DNA of 64,000 nt from Flammula alnicola (GCA_015499995.1 JADNRV010000178.1:40627-104626), one strand, 5' to 3'. Positions 11,870 to 24,602 are shown, numbered from the stretch's first letter. Made by a program: numbers and translations. Notes: generated by a model from the letters alone, not told the origin.

Positions 11870-14520
11870 AGGCTTGGCAAGTATAAGAATGCTGCAGACA
11901 ACTCACCTCTCCACCTTTGTCACAGCCCCGCCTGATCCCAGCATTCTTCCCTCCTCTACATCCATCCTCATGTACATCAACGGCGCAGGAAAACACTCAG
12001 CGCTCCCAAAACGAGACAGCAGCGTGTTCCGTGGGCTGCACCCACCGACAACTCCCCTCTGTGTTCGTCGTCCCAGCCAGGCCGTGACCCTTCCTTGCAG
12101 CCTCCGCGTGCTTGAGGGCTCGGCGATAATGTATACTGTCTGCATGCACGGTCGGTGTCCGTTTCAGCAAGAGATCTGCAGGCAGGATGACGATGTACCA
12201 GGCTTGTCTATGCGCATCTTCGAGATCAGCACCATGGCCATCGCCCAAAGTCAGTAGCCAAGGCTCCCAAGCGCCACCGATAATCACAGATTCGAAGGAT
12301 GGCGGCAAGAACAGAGACGAAGGCCAGCTGAAGTGAACGGCTCCGAGGTAAGCACCCCGAATATGGAATACGATGGCTTGCACTGACCTTTACCAGCTAA
12401 CTATTACATCTCGCAGCACTCCCTCTGCAACTTACCCATCATTCAAACGTTTTTTATGACCCATGTAGTGTGCGATTGAGGGCTCGGCACAGGAGGACGA
12501 TGAAGGATGGATGTACATACTCAGCGCCTCTCTTGGCGGCTAACGCGGAAAACCCCTCAACAATTGCGAATTCGACAGATGGCGCCAAGTATGGGGAAGA
12601 AGAACGGGCAGGCAACGTTTATGGAGTGAGCATCCCCGACATGATACGATGGCTTTAGCACTCATCCTTTCCCATGTTTTACAGCAACGACGCTTTTCAC
12701 TACTTCCTCCGCAACCCAACAGTCGTTTGAACATTGCGTATGGCAAGTGCGGCTTGCGTTTGAAGGCTCAGCGCAGTGGGCAGGGCTGCGGCGACTGGAC
12801 TTGCAAACGTACGGTAGGTTCTCATTTTCCTGCTGAAAATGGGATCGAAGATGCTTACTCACCTTGTTCCTCAAGCCTCGTTGATGATCACAGCGCTGCT
12901 GAAAACAATTCAGCGAGCATGTTTGACACATAGCATACGGCAGCATGTACCGGCGGCGTTGTTCATTTCTTCGTCATGCCAAGCGTGAATTTGCACACTG
13001 GAAGCCGGCATGAGAAGTTCGCGGAATGGATGCAGCTGATACAGGTAAGCATGATATCAACTACGAGAACTGTACCTAACATGCTTTACTTACCTCTCTT
13101 GCTTTGCAGCATTCTCGTCCGGCCCCATTGTGCCAGCATCATCCAATAAATATCGGCTTTCCGCAACCGTCAAGACCAGCGCAGCAGCGGAGACACAAAC
13201 GACCTCAGCATCGACATACGCTGACCCCCAGCATTGTTCCCTTCGCTTCGGCCGGGGTTTCGAGGTGTGGGTAGCGATATGGAGGAGGAGACGTACCCAT
13301 CATACTCAGAACAGAACCTTGCGCGTTCGAAAGATAGAGCGGATGTGGGGGGAAAGAGCAAAGCCACCCCAGACACAGAATACGATGTTCAAGTATTCAC
13401 CTTACCCTGCGTTTACCAGCTAACAACAACGACACATCGTACTACTCCATCTGCAACCAACCAGCCATTCGAACGTTGTGTATGACGAGCATTGTGTGCG
13501 ATCGAGGGCTCGGTGCAGCAGGGAGATGACTGGCTGAACTTGCAGACGTCTACGGTCTGGTAAGTTCTCGTTTTCGGTACCGGGCGAGCTTTACTTACCT
13601 CGTTCCTCAGGTCTCTCGTCCTCATCGATGACATCAGCGCTGGCGAATACGACTCAGCAAGCTCGTTCGAGGGCGGAATACGGCGGCGCGTACCCATCGC
13701 ACAGACCCAGGCAGTCGTTTGTCTGTCATTCGTAGGCGGGCGAAGCGTGTAGCTGCGGGCTCGAAGGTTCACAAGTGCTGAAGGTATGTGTGAGGTCCAC
13801 CACGAGAACGGCACCCAAGGTGCTTATGTTACGTGTCTTGCTTTGCAGCGTTCTTGGTTGTCCTCAAGTGGCCGTACCGTCTGCATCGTCTGAGAAACGA
13901 CGCCGCAATCGTCGAGAGCAGCTCACCAGCCGAGGCTTGTACTACCTCGTGTCATCTGCTGTCTTCCAGCGCCGTTCCTATGCAGTTCAGTCTGGTTTTC
14001 GAGGCAGGTGATGCCCTCGCGGGTTCTGCATGCTCGTAGAAGGACAGACAAATGGGCAAGGATGGAGAGACGTCCATGGCCGGGATCAAGTGGCCGTTTG
14101 TTCGGTTTCCCGAGGACTGTAGGATGTGGCAGCGAGAAAGGACTTAGAAACATTTCGAGGTGAGTACCGAGCGTTACTTACCTGCATCAGACGACCTGCT
14201 GATGGTTACACATGTTCCAGGCATAGAACATATTAGCGCCAGATCAACTACGAAGATCGAGCGATGCAGCTTCCGGGTGTGGGCAGTTTTTGTGGCTTGC
14301 TCGTGGTTTGCAGGCGCTGCTGCTGCACACTGCGTCAATCGCCAGCAATGCAACAGGAGAGAAAGCAGCGACTTATGCGTTCGTTAGAGGGCGTCTTAAA
14401 GTCCTGTATGACGGGACAAAGAGGAGGGGTCAGTACTGAGGCTAAGGTGCGTATTGAATGTCACTCACTTCCATGATAGCTTTGCTGACTATGATAAAGT
14501 GCTCTAGATTTGCGATTGTG
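11870..14520 (+). repeat. diverged repeated units with intron-like signals
   Basis: At least three related segments are visible at about 12240-12500, 12540-12790 and 13200-13520. Shared landmarks are ATACGATG followed by CTTACC or TTACCAGCTAAC, then a phrase with CTGCAAC and ATTCGAACGTT, then GAGGGCTCGG. Plausible introns recur on the plus strand, for example GTAAGC to TTTGCAG at 13048-13109, GTAAGT to CCTCAG at 13561-13610, GTATGT to TTTGCAG at 13787-13848 and GTGAGT to TTCCAG at 14161-14220. The exon-like pieces at 13110 and 13849 resemble each other weakly when translated (Ser/Ala/Thr-rich). It could be a decayed tandem gene family or a spliced non-coding transcript. I do not recognise any protein. 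Confidence 0.35.
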
Positions 14521-14931
14521 AGCGACGAGCAGGCGACGAATGATAAACGTTGAGACCTACGAGCTGAACAAGAGGACAGGCAACGGCGTTGGGCCAAGAG
14601 GACGGGAGATGACTAGATGGATTATGAGCGGGATGAAGGGACGAGGTAAGGTCTTGGCTCCCTTTACATGATTCTGACACCCGTTGTACGCACATGTGTA
14701 GGCTAAGTAGCAGAATATAATCGAGTTATTCAAGTGAAGCGAGCTTTTGATTAGCACTTGTCCACACGGCGTGCGTCCCTCCGTCTCATTATCGTGTGCT
14801 CCTCTACCTTTGTCTAGCAGTGTCTACGTGTTATTCAACCTATCATAAAAGATATCCGGCATCAAGAGGAAGTTTTGTCAAGGTTTGAATTCTAATCTGC
14901 GCTTTCCAGAGTTCTATATACAGTACCTGCA

Positions 14932-15273
14932 ATGGTTTGGCAAAACTCATCGTCACCTTCACTCACAGTTTCTCCGGACCTCACTAACTGGCCTATCGCG
15001 CTACATGAGCCCCTAGGATCTCAGGACCGTCCCCAGTTTACCGAATCCCGTGAATTTGTGATTAGAACGTATTCCGTGCGTTGCATACACGCGATCTCAA
15101 GGCGCAACAAAAATTCCGGCAGGCGACACCTTCTTGCGCAACTTATTCTAGCGCCTGACAAGATACTTGATGGGGTGATATATTGCATCTTATGTGCTTT
15201 TTGGAGATCCCCGTTGCTGGTGAATTGGAATTGGAATCGGAATCGGGGGTCGAGGAGAAGGTCTTGCCGGTGA
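14932..15273 (+). CDS. possible small hypothetical protein
   Basis: A 113-codon reading frame begins about 16 bp after a CTATATACAG sequence that could serve as a core promoter. The protein has no recognised domain and ends in an Arg-rich stretch. No introns are needed. It has no partner in its surroundings and may be a chance frame, so it is listed only because of the promoter-like spacing and because this stretch is otherwise empty. Confidence 0.2.
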   Translation: MVWQNSSSPSLTVSPDLTNWPIALHEPLGSQDRPQFTESREFVIRTYSVRCIHAISRRNKNSGRRHLLAQLILAPDKILDGVIYCILCAFWRSPLLVNWNWNRNRGSRRRSCR

Positions 15274-15699
15274 GTGGATGTCACCGTGACGGTGTGGTAC
15301 TCAGTCGAGGGTCGGAATAGGAGCACTTCTGAGTGATGACGTGCGTCTGGAGAAGTAGATATGCTGTATTTGGAGTGGAATCAGCGTTTCAGTGTCCCGA
15401 GTGTCTGTGAGTGCATCTTTCGACCTGGGCGCGAAAGATAGTTACGTTCGCTAATAGTATGTGAGAAACAAGACCCTGTCTAATACAAGCCCATTATGTA
15501 GGCTCGACGAAGATACAAGCTGTTCGTTGCAGCGGAAACGGCATAAGTAATGTGCATTCTGAGATTAGGTACAACTATTACAGCATCGGACTGAAAACAC
15601 TCTCAGTTATTGTGTCATCTGTAAGATACAGAAAGCATGAAGGTATGGCGCATTCTAAAAAGTTAGATGCCTACCAAATAAATTAGTCCTGTGGCATTG

Positions 15700-18600
15700 T
15701 CAGGCCGGTTGGTGGCAGGATTGCCATGACCGTCCATGGGCAAAATTACTGAGGTCAAGTTCGGTGGCAGTTATGCCAATCAAGTGCTTGGTTCTGAGAC
15801 GGAAAAGTCCAGAAAGACATACATGTGGAACCCACAGCAGTAGTCTAGCTTGTGGGCCCGAGATCCACCCATCTTGCTGAATTTTGATACAATCTCTCCA
15901 GTCACCGGTGATGTCAGGAGGGTTTTCGAAGAGGGAATGTGGTTGAGACAATGCATGGCTTGGATTAGATGAAAAATGAATTCTTGGTACAATGAGTGTA
16001 GCTGACCCCACAGCAGCAGCATCAATACAGTGTTTGAGTGGCACAGGAATAGTTTTGTATGTCTCTGCATCCCAGATGTGGATTGTCTTGTCCAATGAGC
16101 CCGAGATGATGCACTTGCCATCTGGTGAAAATGCAACGGAGGAGACCGAGTCTGTGTGCCCTTCCAGGGGCACAGCCACTGCTTCACCGGTCTCTGCATC
16201 CCAGATGCGGATCGTGTTGTCACGTGAGCCCGAGATGATGCGCTTGCCATCTGGCGAAAATGCAACACAGTAGACCGCGTTTGTGTGCCCTTCCAGGGGC
16301 ACAGCCACTGCTTCACCGGTCTCTGCATCCCAGATGCGGAGCGTGTTGTCCTCCGAGCCCGAGATGATGCGCTTGCCATCTGGTGAAAATGCAACGCAGT
16401 AGATCGAGTCTGTGTGCCCTTCCAGGGGCACAGCCACCGCTTCGCCGGTCTCTGCATCCCATATGCGGATCGTGTTGTCCTCCGAGCCCGAGATGATGCG
16501 CTTGCCGTCTGGTGAAAATGCGACGGAGGTGACAAAAGATGTATGCCCTTCCAGGGGCACAGCCACCGCTTCGCCGGTCTCTGCATCCCAGATGCGGATT
16601 GTCTTGTCATATGAGCCCGAGATGATGTGCTTGCCGTCTGGTGAAAATGCGACGGAGTAGACCGAGTTTGTGTGCCCTTCCAGGGGCACAGCCACCGCTT
16701 CGCCGGTCTCTGCATCCCAGAGGCGGATTGTCTTGTCGCGCGAGCCCGAGATGATGTGCTTGCCATCTGGTGAAAATGCGACGGAGTAGACCGAGTTTGT
16801 GTGCCCTTCCAGGGGCACAGCCACCGCTTCGCCGGTCTCTGCATCCCAGAGGCGGATTGTCTTGTCGCGCGAGCCCGAGATGATGTGCTTGCCATCTGGT
16901 GAAAATGCGACGGAGTAGACCGAGTTTGTGTGCCCTTCCAGGGGCACAGCCACTGCTTCGCTGGTCTCTGCATCCCAGATGCGGATTGTGTTGTCATCCG
17001 AGCCTGAGATGATGCGCTTGCCATCTGGTGAAAATGTGGCGGAGGTGACAAAAGATGTGTGCGCTTCCAGGGGCACAGCCACCGCTTCGCCGGTCTCTGC
17101 ATCACAGATGTGGATCGTGTCCTCCGACCTCGAGATGATGCGCTTGCCGTCTGGTGAAAATGCGACGGAGGTGACAAAAGATGTGTGCCCTTCCAGGGGC
17201 ACAGCCACCGCTTCGCCGGTCTCTGCATCCCAGAGGCGGATTGTCTTGTCGCGCGAGCCCGAGATGATGTGGTTGCCGTCTGGTGAAAATGCGACGGAGT
17301 AGACCGTGTTTGTGTGCCCTTCCAGGGCACAGCCACCGCTTTGCCGGTCTCTGCATCCCAGATGCGGATTGTCTTGTCGCGCGAGCCCGAGATGATGCGC
17401 TTGCCGTCTGGTGAAAATGCGACAGAGTAGACTATTTTGTGTGCCCTTTCAGGACGGCCACCGCTTTGCCGGTCTCTGCATCCCAGATGCGGATCGTCTT
17501 GTCGCGTGAGCCCGAGATGATGCGCTTGCCATCTGGTGAAAATGCGACGGAGTAGACCAAGTTTGTGTGCCCTTCCAGGGGCACAGCCACCACTTCACCG
17601 GTCTCTGCATCCCAGATGCGGATCGTCTCATCATATGAACCCGAGATGATGTGCTTGCCATCTGGTGAAAATGCAACGGAGGTGACCGAGTCTGTGTGCC
17701 CTTCCAGGGGCACAGCCACCGCTTCGCCAGTCTCTGCATCCCAGATGCGGATCGTGTTGTCGCGCGAGCCTGAGATGATGCGCTTGCCATCGGGTGAAAA
17801 TGCGATAGAGTGGACTGTGTTTGTGTGCCCCAGTAACACACTCTGGCATGCTGGCCAGGTGGTGATACCCCCAGAAGCGACCCGTATAGCTTGAGGAAAC
17901 TTTGCTGCAAACTTGCTATATATAACAGAACTTTCTGGCACAAATGGGAGTGCAGATAGGTATAGGTGCGGTGTGCTTTGCGAGATCACGCCTCCAAACT
18001 TGAACATGCGCACAAACCTTTGAGCATCTGTCGCAAAGTCCAAGATATCTCTGCATTGGTCGTGAGCCTATATATTGCCAATTGTCAATATGGAATCCAA
18101 GATGATAAAATTGGATAAGAAGACGCACAGTGATCCATTTCATAATAGAAGATAATGTAGGAGCAGCAATCTGAACTGATTTTAAGTTATGAGACTCAAA
18201 ACCTCGATCCAGAACAGAAATTGCCGATTGAAAAATTCTTTGACTTGATTTGCGATTTCTGAATCAAATACTGTTGCTTCAACGTGAGTAGCCCAATGTC
18301 GACAGGAATAGGAAACCGCGGGGGAGATTCCTTGTTTGATTCGTTCGGCTAAGTCAGGGACATCTGAATTGAGCAGATACGAGCTTTCCAAGCGACAGAT
18401 GTTGAAACAAAGTTCTGTCTTCATAACCTGAAGCGTAGAAAACGCAAGGTCATTCCTGTGCAATGAAGTATCGATGTAGAAGTCCTTGCTCCGCGAGCGA
18501 TCTGTGAGGTAGTCGTGGAAGGAGGAATGGAGAGGTCGGATAGGAACAGAGGGATCAGTGATGCCGCTCAAAAGAGATCCCAGGTGTTTCACAACAAGGC

Positions 18601-19948
18601 TAACGTCATTCGCGCCGACGAAGCCAACAGGGAAATTCTTTCGTATTGCTGTTAAAGCATCCAAGGAAAGTGGCTCAAACAATGCAAGTATTTGGCCCAT
18701 CACGGAGTGGAAAATCTGCATTTCGTCGTCATCATTATCAGGGCAGATTTCCCGTAAAATCGTGTCATATAATACATCCAATTTGGTCAGTGAACGAGTG
18801 GTCGGTGAATTGATAAGTGTATGGAATCGTTTCTCCGGAAGGGAGAATTTGCCACCGCCTTGGATGAATTCACAAGCAACGAAAGCCCACTGAAAGAGCC
18901 CTTCCGACCGATCAACTAATAAACACAATTTGTTGTTATCAAAGTTGACCTGGGCTAATCGTGTGGAAATGTAGGTTGAGATGTCGCGATAACTAGAAGA
19001 TTTAGGGATATCGTCCATGACTTTGGATATCACGTTGCTGCTGCTTCCTAACACCTTGGATATGTCATCTAGAGTGCGCGAGGTGAGGAGAATGCGGAAG
19101 TTGGAAGGTAGCTCTCCTGCTCGGTGAGCTAGAATGGAAAGTAAATGGCCGCGAGAGTCAGCGCCACCGCTTTCATCGAGCGCCTCGATTACAAGCAGGA
19201 TAGTTCCCCCAATGGAAAGGCGGGCGGCAGGTTTGACTAGCAAATTTTCCCATTGCTGTATAATATCTGGCGTCGACTTGAGCCAGCTCCTCTCCCGTAT
19301 CACGTCTGCCAATTCTCGCTTGATTCCTGGATTGCGAGACGCCAAATCACGAGCGATAGTGCTGAATACTTTCTCGTGACGACGCTCAGCGAGGTAGGTA
19401 CGATCGAAACAAAGGCACGAGCCCAGCTCTTTGCTCTGATCGAACTTGTGAGCGATTGTGTGAGCGATCGCTGATTTGCCAGTGCCGGCAGCACCGTTGA
19501 GCCAGAAGACGGGCGGAACATCCGGGTCAGTACTACGCGCCCAGTGCTCAATCTCTGCAAGAATCTCTGCGCGGGTGCCGGCGAGGCATTGCTTGGTGGT
19601 GTTATAACCAGCGCCGTGGGCATAGAGCAAGCCATTCAGCTCTAGTTCGACCACCATAAGGCAAGATGAGAAACCGATCGTTATGGAGAAGACGATCATA
19701 AGAACTCACCAATACCGTCAGGATCTTCGATAATAAGAATGGGTACTCTTAGTAGGAACACTTGCGGTGTAGACGACATTAGATGACTTACCACCGTTGT
19801 ACTGGTGAAGATCACCTTGAACATTTTGAATGACCGGGTTATTCATGATAAAGTCGTGGGCATCGGGGAAGAACTGAGGAGCTGTTGTCGACATGGAGAG
19901 CTTAGCTGTTTGTATGGTTGAAATGTAGGATTTCAAGAAGATGGTCAA
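15700..19948 (-). CDS. NACHT-WD40 NLR (NWD/HET-E-like STAND protein), probably frameshifted
   Basis: This is a fungal NLR of the STAND ATPase class, a family linked to non-self recognition and programmed cell death. Exon 1 (start 19948, or Met at 19894) encodes a short N-terminus ending in VQGDLHQYNGG. A tiny exon reading DPDGI follows, then a long exon (to about 18182) with Walker A GAAGTGKS, Walker B LLVIEALDE (a Glu where Asp is usual) and sensor FRILLTSR. After a linker exon reading ILDFATDAQRF come 14 WD40 repeats of 43 residues, then a C-terminal tail with DGWISGP, LLLWVP and ELDLSNFAHG, typical of mushroom NWD proteins, ending at 15700. No effector domain is recognisable at the N-terminus. 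Three frame breaks occur, near 18185, 17432 and 17326; the last is one G lost from a run of four. The gene is either inactive or misread in its repeats. Splice sites near 18060-18118 and 19700-19790 fit GT-AG. Confidence 0.85.
16040..17850 (-). repeat. 14 x 129-bp WD40-coding tandem repeat
   Basis: Fourteen consecutive 129-bp units encode WD40 repeats of the form GHT-x(6)-AFSPDG-x(3)-ISGS-x-D-x-TI-x-(I/L)WDAETGEAVAVPLE. Fourteen repeats would make two seven-bladed propellers. The units at about 16669-16797 and 16798-16926 are identical base for base, which indicates recent duplication or gene conversion. Variation concentrates at a few positions: the residues after GHT (NSVYS, SFVTS, DSIYC, DSVSS) and around the GSxD turn (R, Y, E, D, L). 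One unit near 17110 lacks a codon and has Cys in place of the structural Trp. Confidence 0.93.
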
Positions 19949-20460
19949 CTGTGGTAGCGCTCAAGATGATCAAGAATCGATGTGACGTCTATGTGACAAA
20001 ATCTGCTGTCGGACGTGATCGTCTCTCTCTTAATCCCAACCTCTCGATCCGCTCATAATCCCAACCATACTACATAAAAACTCCCACATTTCTATGTAAA
20101 CTCATCATCACCACACATCGGCCACCTGGACTCCCTGCCCACTGGAGACCTATTCGCTCGCTACAAACGCCTTAAAGGCCAGGATGCCAGGATGTACAAT
20201 ACCTAGCTGGGAAGGACGAATATGGTGTGAAGACCTAAAAAGTTCTTCGGGCTCTCTTGGGAGGAGAAGTTGGGACGGTACTGTGGTTTTGTGATATCTT
20301 CAGCCGGCGGTTCCAGGTATGTTCTCATCCAATTTTTGCGATGGATAGTGTACAAGTGGGACTTATATATACCTCCTCTTTCCAGCGCAACCTTCCTCAT
20401 CAACGTTCAATGTTTCAATGTTAAACTCCCAAACCTCTGGGGCCCCTCGCTTGAAACGGG
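19949..20460. other. intergenic spacer
   Basis: This is the upstream region of the divergently transcribed NACHT-WD40 gene (-) and the EST1-like gene (+). A CATAAAAACT sequence near 20074 could act as an AT-rich promoter element. No coding sequence is recognised. Confidence 0.3.
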
Positions 20461-23400
20461 GTGTCGAGAATGAGCTTCAAACAAACCAGCAAGCAAATTC
20501 ACCACGCTAGTCAAATTACCACCAAGCCTTCCGCATATTCAACCCCCAGAGCTCCTCTCATATTTGCACCGTCGTCTACTTCTCGACCAGCCAAATCCTC
20601 GAAAAGACTTGATTCTTCCATAGAACGAATTAGTGGAAGTCCGCGCTTCTACGCCTCCAGTGTCCTTCGCTGGAGCGGTGGGCTTTATACAATGCGTGGT
20701 GCGTTTTCTTTCTCTCTTCGTTTTCGTTTGTTTTTAGTCGTTAATTCGAATTTCAACCTTTTAAGATGACTACTCTCAGCAGAACCAAAACAAGTCGCGC
20801 TCATCCTCCGATTCGGCCTTGAGGATGCCTCTGCCTCTACCGCCTTTTCATCGTCATCACCTTGGTCAGCGACTTCAACAGCTTCAACCATGTCATCAGA
20901 ACCTTAAACCTTCGATTTCAATTACACATGCCACGTCGACGCTGGAACCCTCAGCTACGGATCGCCCCTCGTCGTCAGAGGACGAAGATGAAACGATCGT
21001 AGCCACGTTCGAGTCTACGCCAACGATGCGGTTCAAGATGACTACGATCGCCCATCAAGATCGCCACCGCGCTCGATCGCTTTGTCTGCGCCGACTTAAT
21101 GAAGCACATGGGGTCGTTGAGATACAAAATGCGGAGAGGAGGGAGCGAGATAGGAATAGCTCGAATGATGCCCATCCTTCGCTGAGATTGAAGATTGAGG
21201 CTCTCCAGGTGAGCGTTGTGGTATTACATGCTCTGTGGCGTGTCGGTCTGGACAAGGTTGTTGAGACGTTCGTCCTTTCCGCGCTAATAGTTTCCTCCTG
21301 ACCTCTTATGAATATTTGTTTAGGATGAAATCAATCTCCCCAACAAGTAGCCAACGAATTCTACGCTCTCGTCTCGGAACGCCATCTAATCATCGATACG
21401 ATCTCGAATACTATTGTCCTTTCCCAAGGGGCACTGTGGAAACACCTCATGATTCGCGATACTTCTTCGACATCCCACAGTCGGGACCACCAGCCTACTG
21501 TTGTTCCACGAGGAACCTCTACGATTCTCGAATGGGCCATGCTCGACCATCTGATGGACCTTCACTTCGGCTTTCTTGAAGTGGGCAAGGACGAACTCAA
21601 GGACCCACCTACGATGGACGGCCTCGATGATCTCGCCCAGCACATCAGTGCGACATTCAAGCGCACTCTCCCGGCTCTCAGGAACCCAAGCAAATGGCTT
21701 CGTGCCAACTTCAAACATGTCGTCCAGGATCAGGAGTTCATGGCGTTCCAGGAAAAGGAAAAGGAAAAACCTAGAGGCCCAGAGGTGGAAAAGAAATCGC
21801 CAAACAAGATGAGCGGCTACTCGACGATGACTCTGCGCTTCTGGCAGGCATATGCGCGGTTTATACTTGCGTTGTCGCAGGCGTTCCGTGTGACCAAGTT
21901 GCCCGTGCTAAGTGCTCCCTTGAAGAGGATATCGAGATGAGAGGATTCTTGCCGCTTAGGACATTGATGGGCGAAGTCGAGAAAAATTGACAATGGAGAG
22001 AAGCCAGCGAACGGGGTTCCAGCAAGAGAACAAGTCCACTCGAACGTAGAACAGTTGATGAGGATTTCTGATTTCTTGGCAGATGCGAAATCTTTGGTGG
22101 AAATAGAGGTATTTCTTGTCTTTTCCACCTTCCATTGACAAAATTGAGATTAAGGATATTTTTGGTGCAGAATTCCTCGCTCCTGTTGATCAACAACCAT
22201 ATCATGTTTAACGTTGATGTTGTTGAAGATGTACGCCCACCTTCGCACATGGAAATGACCAATGTGGCCGAAGATGCCTGTGTCCCAATCGACCAGCAAG
22301 AATTACTAGCCATAATTAGGGACACCAGCCTGGGTTTGCATCCCAGACGCAATCCTGATGATGACGATATAACAGAATTTGCCAGTGGTACGGACGATGA
22401 CACCGTTCGTGATGCATCCAAGTTCTTGAATACGTCCGAAGACATTGTGGACGAGGACGAGCAGGAGGATGAGATTGGTTGGGATCCAAGGTCATTTTAC
22501 TCTTTTCTGCCATAATCTCGTGCATTAACCACTTCTTGTTAACCAGAGCAATCCCCTACTCTGTCACCGAGCCTCCGCGCAATTCCTCTCACTTCGGTCA
22601 AGCCGATGCTCAGTCCGAAAGCTCTATCTCCCAGATCACCAACACATTATCTGCCTGTGATACCATCAACTTTTAGCGCCCCTGTTGCACATCTTCCGGC
22701 ACCCGCGACTACTGCACAAGATTTATTGAACGACGTCATGGGTTTCAATGGTGCAAGCAGGCCTCTAACTGGAAATCTTCTTCCACATCTCCAGTTGATG
22801 TCGACAAACCTCTTTTTGGGTCTGAGTTGTCCCATCGTCCGAGTCAATCCATTTGGTCGGCTTCCCGTGACGAGCAACCTCTCATGTACACTTGTAGACG
22901 GCGGTAACGGCGGAAACGCCCCTGGTGCCCATGCCGGCGGGCATATCTACCAGACTTCGCTGCGTCAGTTCTCGGCTGCCCTTGGTCCATCCTAGGATCT
23001 CTCGCAGTAGTCTATATGGACGTCATTGCACCCCAGCCAATCGCAGAACTCGCAGTAGAACCTTGTCGGTGCGCTGTCTTCAACGCCCTTCGCACAGCCA
23101 CCATAGACGACGCTGCCGAGTGCCAGCTTAATTCAGAGACAGCAACATCATCGTAAGCCGTCGTCGTCTGTCGCTGCCCAACTTTTCCCGAATCATAGCC
23201 AGGTTCAGCACGATCCTTTCGCGTATTCTTCTCCCATTCAGCCGCCTATTCACAGACCCGAGCATAATCTCTCGTCGCTACAACAACTCAGAATAAATCC
23301 CTTCTTGCAGCGGCCGTCACAATCACCTTTCGTGACACCTCCTATGGCATCGCCATTCTCTGCGCAACCACAAATGACGCCAGCCCTCAGCCAACCGCAA

Positions 23401-23952
23401 CACTCTTATGGACAATATTTTGGATCAAACACTGGACAACCTACGACACCGCAGATAACGCAATCGGCTTCAGCGCCTTTTCTCCAGCCCCAGCCTCAAG
23501 GATCGATGCAGGTCCCTTCTAGCCAAAGCTTCATGACTCCGTCTCCCAGTCAACCGTCTCTATCGACACCTGCAGCTCAACGCAATTCCTATCGCCTAGT
23601 CCAGGCCAACAATTCCTTTAGAATAGTCCTCAGCAACTGCAAATGCCGCCGCAGCAGCCTTCACCCCAGGGTCAATTCATGTACCAAAGCCCAGTGTCGG
23701 CCCAACCCCAGATGCGGTTTGGGACTGTTTGGGATGGGAAATAGTTCGTTTGGTCGGGGCCAGTTCTTGGGGATGACCACTATGCAGATGCAACAACGAC
23801 TCTTGCAGCAGCAGCAGCAGCAGCAGCAACTACTACAGCAACTACAGCAACGGCAGCGGCTGTCACAGGCGATGTTTACCCCTACTCACCCGCAGACGAT
23901 ATATGGCCAGATATACCCACAGGGCGGTTACTCCTCGCAAGGCGGCGGTTAG
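20461..23952 (+). pseudogene. EST1/SMG5-7-like telomerase-activating protein, multiply frameshifted
   Basis: It matches the basidiomycete form of EST1/SMG-type proteins (DNA/RNA-binding EST1 domain), which act in telomerase recruitment or nonsense-mediated decay. Recognisable pieces in order are: VVVLHALWRVGLDK (about 21215), NEFYALVSERHL and IVLSQGALWKHLMIRDTSST (21350-21470), an ILEWAMLDHLMDLHFGFLEV segment, LRFWQAYARFILALSQAF (about 21840), DIEMRGFLPLRTLMG, LMRISDFLADAKSLVEIE (about 22060), and an acidic segment ending DEIGWDPR. A Ser/Pro/Gln-rich tail follows, with QSIWSASRDEQPLMYT and a run of seven CAG codons at 23806-23828. The segments fall in all three frames. Several joins need only one extra base in a run, near 21350 (G), 21920 (G), 21986 (A) and 22207 (T). 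The 5' end is not recognisable. It is a decaying gene, or a good gene with sequence errors. Confidence 0.65.
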
Positions 23953-24393
23953 CAACAATGGGGAGCTATGTAAGCTGAGTATGTTGGTTGACCCATTTCT
24001 TGCATTTTCCTTTCGGATTTCTGGTCTTTTTCGGCGTATGTGTGACACTCCGTTGCTCTCGACCTGCTTCATCAACAATTGTGGTCAAGATCCAAACACT
24101 TCTATGTACTAGTACGCTTCATGTAAGCCTCGTCCGTGATACTCGCAACTTCGCAGCTTCAGGGCGGTACAACCCCTCGTACCCCTTTCTTTCTTTTGTA
24201 CTTCACGACAGATTTCTAACATTCTATTGGAGAACGGGTCAGCCAAGGCACAAAGTCCGTCTATCTTCACTGACACTAGGATGACCCAGGGCATGCCCCA
24301 CGTGCTTCATGGAGCCTTCTCTTGGCCAATCGCAATTGGCTACATCCGATGTCCTAAACGCTATCAAAAAGCGCCCGTCAATTTCCGAACTTA
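23953..24393. other. spacer left of the transposon
   Basis: No gene is recognised. A perfect hairpin, GCCAAT-CGCA-ATTGGC, lies near 24325-24340. The TA at 24392-24393 is the left target duplication of the adjoining transposon. Confidence 0.4.
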
Positions 24394-24480
24394 CAGCAGT
24401 TCCGGAAACTAATGAGATTCTAAGTTTTTTTTTCAAAATGCGCATGTGCGTATGTGCACGCGTGATTTCCTTTTTGGGAT
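24394..24480 (+). repeat. left terminal inverted repeat
   Basis: It matches the inverse of 27726-27811. The differences are a two-base change after GAGATTC, one or two extra T in the poly-T run, and a few substitutions. The alternating CGCATGTGCGTATGTGCACGCG core is purine-pyrimidine and could bind the transposase. Confidence 0.93.
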
Positions 24481-24602
24481 TGAGTGGATTTTGACATGGG
24501 CTGGCGTGGCCACGCCCATCGTCTTTTATCTTTTACCTATACCACACGCTGGGCCGTGTCCTCATCCTTATAATTCTATATTCCTCATAATCACATCCAA
24601 TA

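Noticed and set aside
15780..17336. A 518-codon minus-strand frame over the WD40 array.
   Set aside because: It is the out-of-frame shadow of the 129-bp repeats: since 129 is a multiple of three, all frames stay open. It lacks WD40 residues.
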